A DNA stretch of 64,000 nt, from positions 110,301,534-110,365,533 of the forward strand of contig OY804580.1 in assembly GCA_963680875.1 (NCBI GenBank), in the 5' to 3' direction. Positions 1 through 15,000 of the stretch are shown piece after piece (position 1 is the first letter of the stretch; each line of letters opens with the position of its first letter). Under the pieces are notes generated by a model, which saw nothing but the letters and a program-made list of their open reading frames with translations, did not search any database and was not told the DNA's origin. This DNA is from Bathymodiolus brooksi. Taxonomy: Eukaryota > Mollusca > Bivalvia > Mytilida > Modiolidae. Made by a program: the position numbers and the translations under genes.

Positions 1-3000
1 CAGAAAGTCAGCACGTACGACAGTGCTAACAGTCAGTAGGACAATTTGTTTTAAGCCAGGAACAGAAAGTCAGCACGTATGACAATGTTAAAGGTCAGTA
101 GGACAATTTGTTTTAAGCCAGGAACAGAAAGTCAGCACGTATGACAATGCTAAATGTCAGTAGGACAATTTGTTTTAAGCCAGGAACAGAAAGTTAGCAC
201 GTATGACAGTGCTAAAGGTCAGTAGGACAATTTGTTTTAAGCCAGGAACAGAAAGTCAGCACGTATGACAATGCTAAAAGTCAGTAGGACAATTTGTTTT
301 AAGCTAGGAACAGAAAGTCAGCACGTATGACAATGCTAAAAGTCAGTAGGAGAATTTGTTTTAAGCCAGGAACAGAAAGTCAGCACGTACGACAATGCTA
401 AAAGTCAGTAGGACAATTTGTTTTAAGCCAGGAACAGAAAGTCAGCACGTATGACAGTGCTAAAAGTCAGTAGGACAATTTGTTTTAAGCCAGGAACAGA
501 AAGTCAGCACGTATGACAGTGCTAAAAGTCAGTAGGACAATTTAATAGCTTATTTGGTTTAAACCAGGAACAGAAAGTCAACACCTACGACATTGATAAA
601 AGTCAGTATGACAATTTTACAGCTTATTTGTTTTAAACCAGGAGCGGAAAATCAGCACGGACGACAATGCTAAATGTCAGTAGGACAATTTTATAGCTTA
701 TTTGTTTTAAACAAGGAGCAGAAAGTCACCACGGACGACAGTCCTAAAAGACAGTAGGACAATTTTATAGCTTATTTGTTTTACACCAGGAGCAGAAAGT
801 CAGCACGTATGACAATGCTAAATGTCAGTAGGACAATTTTATAGTTTATTTGTTTTAAACCAGGAGCAGAAAGTCAGGACGTACGACATTGCTAAATGTC
901 AGTATGACAATTTTATAGCTTATTTGTTTTAAACCAGGAGCAGAAAGTCAGCACGTACGACAGTGCTAAAAGTCAGAAGGACAATTCTATAGCTTATTTA
1001 TTTTAAACTAGGAGCAGAAAGTCAGGACGTACGACATTGCTAAAAGTCAGTAGGACAATTTTATAGCTTATTTGTTTTAAACCAGGAGCAGAAAGTCAGC
1101 ACGTACGACAGTGCTATTAGTCAGTAGGACAATTTTATAGCTTATTTGTTTTAAACCAGGAGCAGAAAGTCAGCACGGACGACAGTGCTAAATATCAGTA
1201 GTCCAATTGTATAGCTTATTTGTTTTAAACCAGGAGCAGAAAGTCAGCACCTACGACAGTGCTAAAAGTCAGTACGACAAATTTATAACTTATTTGTTTT
1301 AAGCCAGGAACAGAAAGTCAGCATGTACGGCAGTGTTAAAATCAGTAGGACAATTGTTTAGCTTATTTGTTTTAAACAAGGAGTAGAAAGTCAGAACGTA
1401 CGATAGGGGAAATAGTCATTAGGACAATTTCATAGCTTATTTGTTTTAAACCAGGAGTAGAAAGTCAGCACGTACGACAGGGGAAACAGTCATTAGGACA
1501 ATTTCATAGCTTATTTGTTTTAAACCAGGAGCAGTAAGTCAACACGTACGACAGGGGAAACAGTCAGTATGACAATTTCATAGCTTATTTGTTTTAAACC
1601 AGGAACAGAAAGTCAGCACGTACGACAGTGCTAAAAGCCTGTATGACAATTCTATAGCTTATTTGTTTTAAACCAGGAACAGAAAGTCAGCACGTACGAC
1701 AGTGTTAAAAGTCAGTATGACAATTTTATAGCTTATTTGTTTTAAACCAGGAACAGAAAGTCAGCACGTATGACAATGCTAAATGTCAGTAGGACAATTT
1801 GTTTTAAGCCAGGAACAGAAAGTCAGCACGTATGACAATGCTAACAGTCAGTAGGACAATTTGTTTTAAGCCAGGAACAGAAAGTCAGCACGTATGACAA
1901 TGCTAAAAGTCAGTAGGACAATTTGTTTTAAAACAGGAACAGAAAGTCAGCACGTATGACAATGCTAAATGTCAGTAGGACAATTTGTTTTAAGCCAGGA
2001 ACAGAAAGTCAGCACGTATGACAGTGCTAAAAGTCAGTAGGACAATTTGTTTTAAGCCAGGAACAGAAAGTCAGCACGTATGACAATGCTAAAAGTCAGT
2101 AGGACAATTTGTTTTAAGCCAGGAACAGAAAGTCAGCACGTACGACAATGCTAAAAGTCGGTAGGACAATTTGTTTTAAGCCAGGAACAGAAAGTCAGCA
2201 CGTACGACAATGTTAAAAGTCTGTAGGACAATTTGTTTTAAGCCAGGAACAGAAAGTCAGCACGTATGACAGTGCTAAAAGTCAGTAGGACAATTTCTTT
2301 TAAGCCAGGAACAGAAAGTCAGCACGTATGACAATGCTAAAAGTCAGTAGGACAATTTGTTTTAAGCCAGGAACAGAAAGTCAGCACGTATGACAATGCT
2401 AAAAGTCAGTAGGACAATTTGTTTTAAGCCAGGAACAGAAAGTCAGCACGTACGACAATGCTAAACGTCAGTAGGACAATTTCTTTTAAGCCAGGAACAG
2501 AAAGTCAGCACGTATGACAATACTAAAAGTCAGTAGGACTATTTGTTTTAAGCCAGGAACAGAAAGTCAGCACGTATGACAATGCTAAAAGTCAGTAGGA
2601 CAATTTGTTTTAAGCCAGGAACAGAAAGTCAGCACGTACGACAATGCTAAAAGTCAGTAGGACAATTTGTTTTAAGCTAGGAACAGAAAGTCAGCACGTA
2701 TGACAATGCTAAAAGTCAGTAGGAGAATTTGTTTTAAGCCAGGAACAGAAAGTCAGCACGTACGACAATGCTAAAAGTCAGTAGGACAATTTGTTTTAAG
2801 CCAGGAACAGAAAGTCAGCACGTATGACAGTGCTAAAAGTCAGTAGGACAATTTGTTTTAAGCCAGGAACAGAAAGTCAGCACGTATGACAGTGCTAAAA
2901 GTCTGTAGGACAATTTGTTTTAAGCCAGGAACAGAAAGTCAGCACGTACGACAGTACTAAAAGTCAGTAGGACAATTTGTTTTAAACAAGGAACAGAAAG

Positions 3001-6000
3001 TCAGCACGTACGACAATGCTAAAAGTCAGTAGAACAATTTGTTTTAAGCCAGGAACAGAAAGTCAGCACGTATGACAGTGCTAAAAGTATGTAGGACAAT
3101 TTGTTTTAAGCCAGGAACAGAAAGTCAGCACGTACGACAGTACTAAAAGTCAGTAGGACAATTTGTTTTAAACAAGGAACAGAAAGTCAGCACGTACGAC
3201 AATGCTAAAAGTCAGTAGGACAATTTGTTTTAAGCCAGGAACAGAAAGTCAGCACGTATGACAGTACTAAAAGTCTGTAGGACAATTTGTTTTAAGCCAG
3301 GAACAGAAAGTCAGCACGTATGACAATGCTAAAAGTCAGTAGGACAATTTGTTTTAAGCCAGGAACAGAAAGTCAGCACGTATGACAATGCTAAAGGTCT
3401 GTAGGACAATTTGTTTTAAGCCAGGAACAGAAAGTCAGCACGTATGACAATGCTAAAAGTCAGTAGGACAATTTGTTTTAAGCCAGGAACAGACAGTCAG
3501 CACGTATGACAATGCTAAAAGTCAGTAGGACCATTTGTTTTAAGCCAGGAACAGAAAGTCAGCACGTACGACAATGCTAAAAGTCAGTAGGACAATTTGT
3601 TTTAAGCCAGGAACAGAAAGTCAGCACGTATGACAATACTAAAAGTCAGTAGGACAATTTGTTTTAAGCCAGGAACAGAAAGTCAGCACGTATGACAATG
3701 CTAAAAGTCAGTAGGACAATTTGTTTTAAGCCAGGAACAGAAAGTCAGCACGTACGACAATGCTAAAAGTCAGTAGGACAATTTGTTTTAAGCCAGGAAC
3801 AGAAAGTCAGCACGTATGACAATGCTAAAAGTCAGTAGGACAATTTGTTTTAAGCCAGGAACAGAAAGTCAGCACGTATGACAGTGCTAAAAGTCAGTAG
3901 GACAATTTGTTTTAAGCCAGGAACAGAAAGTCAGCACGTATGACAGTGCTAAAAGTCTGTAGGACAATTTGTTTTAAGCCAGGAACAGAAAGTCAGCACG
4001 TACGACAGTACTAAAAGTCAGTAGGACAATTTGTTTTAAACAAGGAACAGAAAGTCAGCACGTACGACAATGCTAAAACTCAGTAGGACAATTTGTTTTA
4101 AGCCAGGAACAGAAAGTCAGCACGTATGACAATGCTAAAAGTCTGTAGGACAATTTGTTTTAAGCCAGGAACAGAAAGTCAGCACATACGACAGTGCTAA
4201 AAGTCAGTAGGACAATTTGTTTTAAGCCAGGAACAGAAAGTCAGCACGTATGACAGTGCTAAAAGTCAGTAGGACAATTTGGTTTAAGCCAGGAACAGAA
4301 AGTCAGCACGTATGACAGTGATAAAAGTCAGTAGGACAATTTGTTTTAAGCCAGGAACAGAAAGTCAGCACGTATGACAGTGCTAAAAGTCAGTAGGACA
4401 ATTTGTTTTAAGCCAGGAACAGAAAGTCAGCACGTATGACAATGCTAAAAGTCAGTAGGACAATTTGTTTTAAGCCAGGAACAGAAAGTCAGCACGTATG
4501 ACAATGCTAAAAGTCAGTAGGACAATTTGTTTTAAGCCAGGAACAGAAAGTCAGCACGTATGACAATGCTAAAAGTCAATAGGACAATTTGTTTTAAACC
4601 AGGAACATAAAGTCAGCACGTACGACAGTGCTAAAAGTCTGTAGGACAATTTGTTTTAAGCCAGGAACAGAAAGTCAGCACGTATGACAGTGCTAAAAGT
4701 CAGTAGGACAATTTGTTTTAAGCCAGGAACAGAAAGTCAACACGTATGACAGTGCTAAAAGTCAGTAGGACAATTTGTTTTAAGCCAGGAACAGAAAGTC
4801 AGCACGTATGACAGTGATAAAAGTCAGTAGGACAATTTGTTTTAAGCCAGGAACAGAAAGTCAGCACGTATGACAGTGCTAAAAGTCAGTAGGACAATTT
4901 GTTTTAAGCCAGGAACAGAAAGTCAGCACGTATGACAATGCTAAAAGTCAGTAGGACAATTTGTTTTTAGCCAGGAACAGAAAGTCAGCACGTATGACAA
5001 TGCTAAAAGTCAGTAGGACAATTTGTTTTAAACCAGGAACAGAAAGTCAGCACGTACGACAGTGCTAAAAGTCAGTAGGACAATTTGTTTTAAGCCAGGA
5101 ACAGAAAGTCAGCACGTATGACAGTGCTAAAAGTCTGTAGGACAATTTGTTTTAAGCCAGGAACAGAAAGTCAGCACGTACGACAGTACTAAAAGTCAGT
5201 AGGACAATTTGTTTTAAACAAGGAACAGAAAGTCAGCACGTACGACAATGCTAAAAGTCAGTAGGACAATTTGTTTTAAGCCAGGAACAGAAAGTCAGCA
5301 CGTATGACAATGCTAAAAGTCTGTAGGACAATTTGTTTTAAGCCAGGAACAGAAAGTCAGCACATACGACAGTGCTAAAAGTCAGTAGGACAATTTGTTT
5401 TAAGCCAGGAACAGAAAGTCAGCACGTATGACAGTGCTAAAAGTCAGTAGGACAATTTGGTTTAAGCCAGGAACAGAAAGTCAGCACGTATGACAATGCT
5501 AAAAGTCAGTAGGACAATTTGTTTTAAGCCAGGAACAGAAAGTCAGCACGTATGACAATGCTAAAAGTCAGTAGGACAATTTGTTTTAAGCCAGGAACAG
5601 AAAGTCAGCACGTATGACAATGCTAAAAGTCAATAGGACAATTTGTTTTAAACCAGGAACAGAAAGTCAGCACGTACGACAGTGCTAAAAGTCTGTAGGA
5701 CAATTTGTTTTAAGCCAGGAACAGAAAGTCAGCACGTATGACAGTGCTAAAAGTCAGTAGGACAATTTGTTTTAAGCCAGGAACAGAAAGTCAACACGTA
5801 TGACAGTGCTAAAAGTCAGTAGGACAATTTGTTTTAAGCCAGGAACAGAAAGTCAGCACGTATGACAGTGATAAAAGTCAGTAGGACAATTTGTTTTAAG
5901 CCAGGAACAGAAAGTCAGCACGTATGACAGTGCTAAAAGTCAGTAGGACAATTTGTTTTAAGCCAGGAACAGAAAGTCAGCACGTATGACAATGCTAAAA

Positions 6001-9000
6001 GTCAGTAGGACAATTTGTTTTTAGCCAGGAACAGAAAGTCAGCACGTATGACAATGCTAAAAGTCAGTAGGACAATTTGTTTTAAACCAGGAACAGAAAG
6101 TCAGCACGTACGACAGTGCTAACAGTCAGTAGGACAATTTGTTTTAAGCCAGGAACAGAAAGTCAGCACGTATGACAATGTTAAAGGTCAGTAGGACAAT
6201 TTGTTTTAAGCCAGGAACAGAAAGTCAGCACGTATGACAATGCTAAATGTCAGTAGGACAATTTGTTTTAAGCCAGGAACAGAAAGTTAGCACGTATGAC
6301 AGTGCTAAAGGTCAGTAGGACAATTTGTTTTAAGCCAGGAACAGAAAGTCAGCACGTATGACAATGCTAAAAGTCAGTAGGACAATTTGTTTTAAGCCAG
6401 GAACAGAAAGTCAGCACGTATGACAGTGCTAAAAGTCAGTAGGACAATTTGTTTTAAGCCAGGAACAGAAAGTCAGCACGTACGACAGTACTAAAAGTCA
6501 GTAGGACAATTTGTTTTAAACCAGGAACAGAAAGTCAGCACGTATGACAATGCTAAAAATCAGTAGGACAATTTGTTTTAAGCCAGGAACAGAAAGTCAG
6601 CACGTATGACAGTGCTAAAAGTCTATAGGACAATTTGTTTTAAGCCAGGAACAGAAAGTCAGCACGTATAACAATGCTAAAAGTCAGTAGGACAATTTGT
6701 TTTAAGCCAGGAACAGAAAGTCAGCACGTATGACAATGCTAAAAGTCTGTAGGACAATTTGTTTTAAGCCAGGAACAGAAAGTCAGCACGTATGACAGTG
6801 CTAAAAGTCAGTAGGACAATTTGTTTTAAGCCAGGAACAGAAAGTCAGCACGTATGACAGTGCTAAAAGTCAGTAGGACAATTTGTTTTTAGCCAGGAAC
6901 AGAAAGTCAGCACGTACGACAGTGCTAAAAGTCTGTAGGACAATTTGTTTTAAGCCAGGAACAGAAAGTCAGCACGTATGACAGTGCTAAAAGTCAGTAG
7001 GACAATTTGTTTTAAGCCAGGAACAGAAAGTCAACACGTATGACAGTGCTAAAAGTCAGTAGGACAATTTGTTTTAAGCCAGGAACAGAAAGTCAGCACG
7101 TATGACAGTGATAAAAGTCAGTAGGACAATTTGTTTTAAGCCAGGAACAGAAAGTCAGCACGTATGACAGTGCTAAAAGTCAGTAGGACAATTTGTTTTA
7201 AGCCAGGAACAGAAAGTCAGCACGTATGACAGTGCTAATGGTCAGTAGGACAATTAGTTTTAAGCCAGGAACAGAAAGTCAGCACGTATGACAATGCTAA
7301 AAGTCAGTAGGACAATTTGTTTTAAGCCAGCAACAGAAAGTCAGCACGTATGACAATGCTAAAAGTCAGTAGGACAATTTGTTTTAAGCCAGGAACAGAA
7401 AGTCGGCACGTATGACAATGCTAAAAGTCAGTAGGACAATTTGTTTTAAGCCAGGAACAGAAAGTCAGCACGTATGACAGTGCTAAAAGTCAGTAGGACA
7501 ATTTGTTTTAAGCCAGGAACAGAAAGTCAGCACGTACGACAGTGCTAAAAGTCTGTAGGACAATTTGTTTTAAGCCAGGAACAGAAAGACAGCACGTATG
7601 ACAATGCTAAAAGTCAGTAGGACAATTTGTTTTAAGCCAGGAACAGAAAGTCAGCACGTATGACAGTGATAAAAGTCAGTAGGACAATTTGTTTTAAGCC
7701 AGGAACAGAAAGTCAGCACGTATGACAGTGCTAAAAGTCAGTAGGACAATTTGTTTTAAGCCAGGAACAGAAAGTCAGCACGTATGACAATGCTAAAAGT
7801 CAGTAGGACAATTTGTTTTAAGCCAGGAACAGAAAGTCAGCACGTATGACAATGCTAAAAGTCAGTAGGACAATTTCTTTTAAGCCAGGAACAGAAAGTC
7901 AGCACGTATGACAATGCTAAAAGTCAGTAGGACAATTTGTTTTAAGCCAGGAACAGAAAGTCAGCACGTATGACAGTGCTAAAAGTCAGTAGGATAATTT
8001 GTTTTAAGCCAGGAACAGAAAGTCAGCACGTACGACAATGCTAAAAGTTTGTAGGACAATTTGTTTTAAGCCAGGAACAGAAAGTCAGCACGTATGACAA
8101 TGCTAAAATTCAGTAGGACAATTTGTTTTAAGCCAGGAACAGACAGTCAGCACGTATGACAATGCTAAAAGTCAGTAGGACAATTTGTTTTAAGCCAGGA
8201 ACAGAAAGTCAGCACGTATGACAATGCTAAAAGTCAGCAGGACAATTCTATAGCTTATTTGTTTTAAACCAGGAGCAGAAAGTCAGGACGTACGACATTG
8301 CTAAAAGTCAGTAGGACAATTCTATAGCTTATTTGTTTTAAACCAGGAGCAGAAAGTCAGCACGTACGACAGTGATAAAAGTCAGTAGGACAATTCTATT
8401 GCTTATTTGTTTTAAACAAGGAGCAGAAAGTCAGCACGTACGACAGTACTAAATGTCAGTAGGACAATTTTACAGCTTATTTGTTTTAAACCAGGAGCGG
8501 AAAGTCAGCACGTACGACAGTCCTAAAAGTCAGTATGACAATTGTATAGCTTATTTGTTGTAAACAAGGAGCGGAAAGTCAGCACGTACGACAATGCTAA
8601 ATGTCAGGACAATTTTATAGCTTATGTGTTTTAAACCAGGAGCAGAAAGTCAGTACGTACGACAGTCCTAAAAGTCAATAGGACAATTTTAGAGCTTATT
8701 TGTTTTAAACCAGGAGCAGAAAGTCAGCACGGACGACAGTGCTTAATGTCAGTAGGACAATTTTATAGCTTATTTGTTTTAAACCAGGAGCAGAAAGTCA
8801 GCACGTACGACAGTCCTAAAAGTCAGTAGGACAATTTTATAGCTTATGTGTTTTAAACCAGGAGCAGAAAGTCAGCATGTACGACAGTGCTAAAAGTCAG
8901 TAGGACAATTTTATAGCTTATTTGTTTTAAACCAGGAGCAGAAAGTCAGCACGGACGACAGTGCTAAATATCAGTAGGACAATTTTATAGCTTATTTGTT

Positions 9001-12000
9001 TTAAACCAGGAGCAGAAAGTCAGCACCTACGACAGTGCTAAAAGTCAGTACGACAAATTTATAACTTATTTGTTTTAAGCCAGGAACAGAAAGTCAGCAT
9101 GTACGACAGTGTTAAAAGTCAGTAGGACAATTTTATAGCTTATTTGTTTTAAGTCAGGAACAGAAAGTCAGCACGTATGACTGTGCTAAAAGTCAGTAGG
9201 ACAATTTGTCTTAATCCAGGAACAGAAAGTCAGCACGTATGACAATGCTAAAAGTCAGTATGACAATTTGTTTTAAGCCAGGAACAGAAAGTCAGCACGT
9301 ATGACAGTGCTAAAAGTCAGTAGGACAATTTGTTTTAAGCCAGGAACAGAAAGTCAGCACGTATGACAGTGCTAAAAGTCAGTAGGACAATTTGTTTTAA
9401 ACCAGGAACAGAAAGTCAGCACGTACGACAGTGCTAAAAGTCAGTAGGACAATTTGTTTTAAGCCAGGAACAGAAAGTCAGCACGTATGACAATGCTAAA
9501 AGTCAGTAGGACAATTTGTTTTAAGCCAGGAACAGAAAGTCAGCACGTATGACAGTGCTAAAAGTCAGTAGGACAATTTGTTTTAAGCCAGGAACAGAAA
9601 GTCAGCACGTATGACAGTGCTAAAAGTCAGTAGGACAATTTGTTTTAAACCAGGAACAGAAAGTCAGCACGTACGACAGTGCTAAAAGTCAGTAGGACAA
9701 TTTGTTTTAAGCCAGGAACAGAAAGTCAGCACGTATGACAGTGCTAAAAGTCAGTAGGACAATTTGTTTTAAGCCAGGAACAGAAAGTCAGCACGTATGA
9801 CAATGCTAAAAGTCAGTAGGACAATTTGTTTTAAGCCAGGAACAGAAAGTCAGCACGTATGACAGTGCTAAAAGTCAGTAGGACAATTTGTTTTAAGTCA
9901 GGAACAGAAAGTCAGCACGTATGACAATGCTAAAAGTCAGTAGGACAATTTGTTTTAAGCCAGGAACAGAAAGTCAGCACGTATGACAGTGCTAAAAGTC
10001 AGTAGGACAATTTGTTTTAAGCCAGGAACAGAAAGTCAGCACGTATGACAGTGCTAAAAGTCAGTAGGACAATTTGTTTTAAACCAGGAACAGAAAGTCA
10101 GCACGTACGACAGTGCTAAAAGTCAGTAGGACAATTTGTTTTAAGCCAGGAACAGAAAGTCAGCACGTATGACAGTGCTAAAAGTCAGTAGGACAATTTG
10201 TTTTAAGCCAGGAACAGAAAGTCATCACGTATGACAGTGCTAAAAGTCAGTAGGACAATTTGTTTTAAGCCAGGAACAGAAAGTCAGCACGTATGACAGT
10301 GCTAAAAGTCAGTAGGACAATTTGTTTTAAGCCAGGAACAGAAAGTCAGCACGTATGACAATACTAAAAGTCAGTAGGACAATTTCTTTTAAGCCAGGAA
10401 CAGAAAGTCAGCACGTATGACAGTGCTAAAAGTCAGTAGGACAATTTGTTTTAAGTCAGGAACAGAAAGTCAGCACGTATGACAATGCTAAAAGTCAGTA
10501 GGACAATTTGTTTTAAGCCAGGAACAGAAAGTCAGCACGTATGACAGTGCTAAAAGTCAGTAGGACAATTTGTTTTAAGCCAGGAACAGAAAGTCAGCAC
10601 GTATGACAGTGCTAAAAGTCAGTAGGACAATTTGTTTTAAACCAGGAACAGAAAGTCAGCACGTACGACAGTGCTAAAAGTCAGTAGGACAATTTGTTTT
10701 AAGCCAGGAACAGAAAGTCAGCACGTATGACAGTGCTAAAAGTCAGTAGGACAATTTGTTTTAAGCCAGGAACAGAAAGTCAGCACGTATGACAGTGCTA
10801 AAGTTCAGTAGGACAATTTGTTTTAAGCCAGGAACAGAAAGTCAGCACGTACGACAATGCTTAAAGTATGTAGGACAATTTGTTTTAAGCCAGGAACAGA
10901 AAGTCAGCACGTATGACAATGCTAAATGTCAGTAGGACAATTTGTTTTAAGCCGGGAACAGAAAGTCAGCACGTATGACAATGCTAAAAGTCAGTAGGAC
11001 AATTTCTTTTAAGCCAGGAACAGAAAGTCAGCACGTATGACAATGCTAAAAGTCAGTAGGACAATTTGTTTTAAGCCAGGAACAGAAAGTCAGCACGTAT
11101 GACAGTGCTAAAAGTCAGTAGGATAATTTGTTTTAAGCCAGGAACAGAAAGTCAGCACGTACGACAATGCTAAAAGTTTGTAGGACAATTTGTTTTAAGC
11201 CAGGAACAGAAAGTCAGCACGTATGACAGTGCTAAAATTCAGTAGGACAATTTGTTTTAAGCCAGGAACAGACAGTCAGCACGTATGACAATGCTAAAAG
11301 TCAGTAGGACAATTTGTTTTAAGCCAGGAACAGAAAGTCAGCACGTATGACAATGCTAAAAGTCAGCAGGACAATTCTATAGCTTATTTGTTTTAAACCA
11401 GGAGCAGAAAGTCAGGACGTACGACATTGCTAAAAGTCAGTAGGACAATTCTATAGCTTATTTGTTTTAAACCAGGAGCAGAAAGTCAGCACGTACGACA
11501 GTGATAAAAGTCAGTAGGACAATTCTATTGCTTATTTGTTTTAAACAAGGAGCAGAAAGGCAGCACGTAAGACAGTGCTAAATGTCAGTAGGACAATTTT
11601 ACAGCTTATTTGTTTTAAACCAGGAGCGGAAAGTCAGCACGTACGACAGTCCTAAAAGTCAGTATGACAATTGTATAGCTTATTTGTTGTAAACAAGCAG
11701 CAGAAAGTCAGCACGTACGACAATGCTAAATGTCAGGACAATTTTATAGCTTATGTGTTTTAAACCAGGAGCAGAAAGTCAGTACGTACGACAGTCCTAA
11801 AAGTCAATAGGACAATTTTAGAGCTTATTTGTTTTAAACCAGGAGCAGAAAGTCAGCACGGACGACAGTGCTTAATGTCAGTAGGACAATTTTATAGCTT
11901 ATTTGTTTTAAACCAGGAGCAGAAAGTCAACACGTACGACAGTCCTAAAAGTCAGTAGGACAATTTTATAGCTTATGTGTTTTAAACCAGGAGCAGAAAG

Positions 12001-15000
12001 TCAGCATGTACGACAGTGCTAAAAGTCAGTAGGACAATTGTATAGCTTATTTGTTTTAAACCAGGAGCAGAAAGTCAGCACGGACGACAGTGCTAAATAT
12101 CAGTAGGACAATTTTATAGCTTATTTGTTTTAAACCAGGAGCAGAAAGTCAGCACCTACGACAGTGCTAAAAGTCAGTACGACAAATTTATAACTTATTT
12201 GTTTTAAGCCAGGAACAGAAAGTCAGCATGTACGACAGTGTTAAAATTCAGTAGGACAATTGTTTAGCTTATTTATTTTAAACAAGGAGCAGAAAGTCGG
12301 CACGTACGATAGGGGAAATAGTCATTAGGACAATTTCATAACTTATTTGTTTTAAACCAGGAGTGGAAAGTCAGCACGTACGATAGGGGAAACAGTCAGT
12401 AGGACAATTTCATAGCTTATTTGTTTTAAACCAGGAGCAGTAAGTCAACACGTACGACAGGGGAAACAGTCAGTATGACAATTTCATAGCTTATTTGTTT
12501 TAAACCAGGAACAGAAAGTCAGCATGTACGACAGTGCTAAAAGTCTGTATGACAATTCTATAGCTTATTTGTTTTAAACCAGGAACAGAAAGTCAGCACG
12601 TACGACAGTGCTAAAAGTCAGTAGGACAATTTTATAGCTTATTTGTTTTAAGTCAGGAACAGAAAGTCAGCACGTATGACTGTGCTAAAAGTCAGTAGGA
12701 CAATTTGTCTTAATCCAGGAACAGAAAGTCAGCACGTATGACAATGCTAAAAGTCAGTAGGACAATTTGTTTTAAGCCAGGAACAGAAAGTCAGCACGTA
12801 TGACAGTGCTAAAAGTCAGTAGGACAATTTGTTTTAAGCCAGGAACAGAAAGTCAGCACGTATGACAGTGCTAAACGTCAGTAGGACAATTTGTTTTAAA
12901 CCAGGAACAGAAAGTCAGCACGTACGACAGTGCTAAAAGTCAGTAGGACAATTTGTTTTAAGCCAGGAACAGAAAGTCAGCACGTATGACAATGCTAAAA
13001 GTCAGTAGGACAATTTGTTTTAAGCCAGGAACAGAAAGTCAGCACGTATGACAGTGCTAAAAGTCAGTAGGACAATTTGTTTTAAGCCAGGAACAGAAAG
13101 TCAGCACGTATGACAGTGCTAAGAGTCAGTAGGACAATTTGTTTTAAACCAGGAACAGAAAGTCAGCACGTACGACAGTGCTAAAAGTCAGTAGGACAAT
13201 TTGTTTTAAGCCAGGAACAGAAAGTCAGCAAGTATGACAGTGCTAAAAGTCAGTAGGACAATTTGTTTTAAGCCAGGAACAGAAAGTCAGCACGTATGAC
13301 AATGCTAAAAGTCAGTAGGACAATTTGTTTTAAGCCAGGAACAGAAAGTCAGCACGTATGACAGTGCTAAAAGTCAGTAGGACAATTTGTTTTAAGTCAG
13401 GAACAGAAAGTCAGCACGTATGACAATGCTAAAAGTCAGTAGGACAATTTGTTTTAAGCCAGGAACAGAAAGTCAGCACGTATGACAGTGCTAAAAGTCA
13501 GTAGGACAATTTGTTTTAAGCCAGGAACAGAAAGTCAGCACGTATGACAGTGCTAAAAGTCAGTAGGACAATTTGTTTTAAGCCAGGAACAGAAAGTCAG
13601 CACGTATGACAGTGCTAAAGGTCAGTAGGACAATTTGTTTTAAGCCAGGAACAGAAAGTCAGCACGTACGACAATGCTTAAAGTATGTAGGACAATTTGT
13701 TTTAAGCCAGGAACAGACAGTCAGCACGTATGACAATGCTAAAAGTCAGTAGGACAATTTGTTTTAAGCCAGGAACAGAAAGTCAGCACGTATGACAATG
13801 CTAAAAGTCAGCAGGACAATTCTATAGCTTATTTGTTTTAAGCCAGGAACAGAAAGTCAGCACGTATGACAATGCTAAAAGTCAGCAGGACAATTCTATA
13901 GCTTATTTGTTTTAAACCAGGAGCAGAAAGTCAGGACGTACGACATTGCTAAAAGTCAGTAGGACAATTCTATAGCTTATTTGTTTTAAACCAGGAGCAG
14001 AAAGTCAGCACGTACGACAGTGATAAAAGTCAGTAGGACAATTCTATTGCTTATTTGTTTTAAACAAGGAGCAGAAAGTCAGCACGTACGACAGTGCTAA
14101 ATGTCAGTAGGACAATTTTACAGCTTATTTGTTTTAAACCAGGAGCGGAAAGTCAGCACGTACGACAGTCCTAAAAGTCAGTATGACAATTGTATAGCTT
14201 ATTTGTTGTAAACAAGGAGCAGAAAGTCAGCACGTACGACAATGCTAAATGTCAGGACAATTTTATAGCTTATGTGTTTTAAACCAGGAGCAGAAAGTCA
14301 GTACGTACGACAGTCCTAAAAGTCAATAGGACAATTTTAGAGCTTATTTGTTTTAAACCAGGAGCAGAAAGTCAGCACGGACGACAGTGCTTAATGTCAG
14401 TAGGACAATTTTATAGCTTATGTGTTTTAAACCAGGAGCAGAAAGTCAGCATGTACGACAGTGCTAAAAGTCAGTAGGACAATTTTATAGCTTATTTGTT
14501 TTAAACCAGGAGCAGAAAGTCAGCACGGACGACAGTGCTAAATATCAGTAGGACAATTTTATAGCTTATTTGTTTTAAACCAGGAGCAGAAAGTCAGCAC
14601 CTACGACAGTGCTAAAAGTCAGTACGACAAATTTATAACTTATTTGTTTTAAGCCAGGAACAGAAAGTCAGCATGTACGACAGTGTTAAAATTCAGTAGG
14701 ACAATTGTTTAGCTTATTTATTTTAAACATGGAGCAGAAAGTCGGCACGTACGATAGGGGAAATAGTCATTAGGACAATTTCATAACTTATTTGTTTTAA
14801 ACCAGGAGTAGAAAGTCAGCACGTACGACAGGGGAAACAGTCAGTAGGGCAATTTCATAGCTTATTTGTTTTAAACCAGGAGCAGTAAGTCAACACGTAC
14901 GACAGGGGAAACAGTCAGTATGACAATTTCATAGCTTATTTGTTTTAAACCAGGAACAGAAAGTCAGCACGTACGACAGTGCTAAAAGTCTGTATGACAA

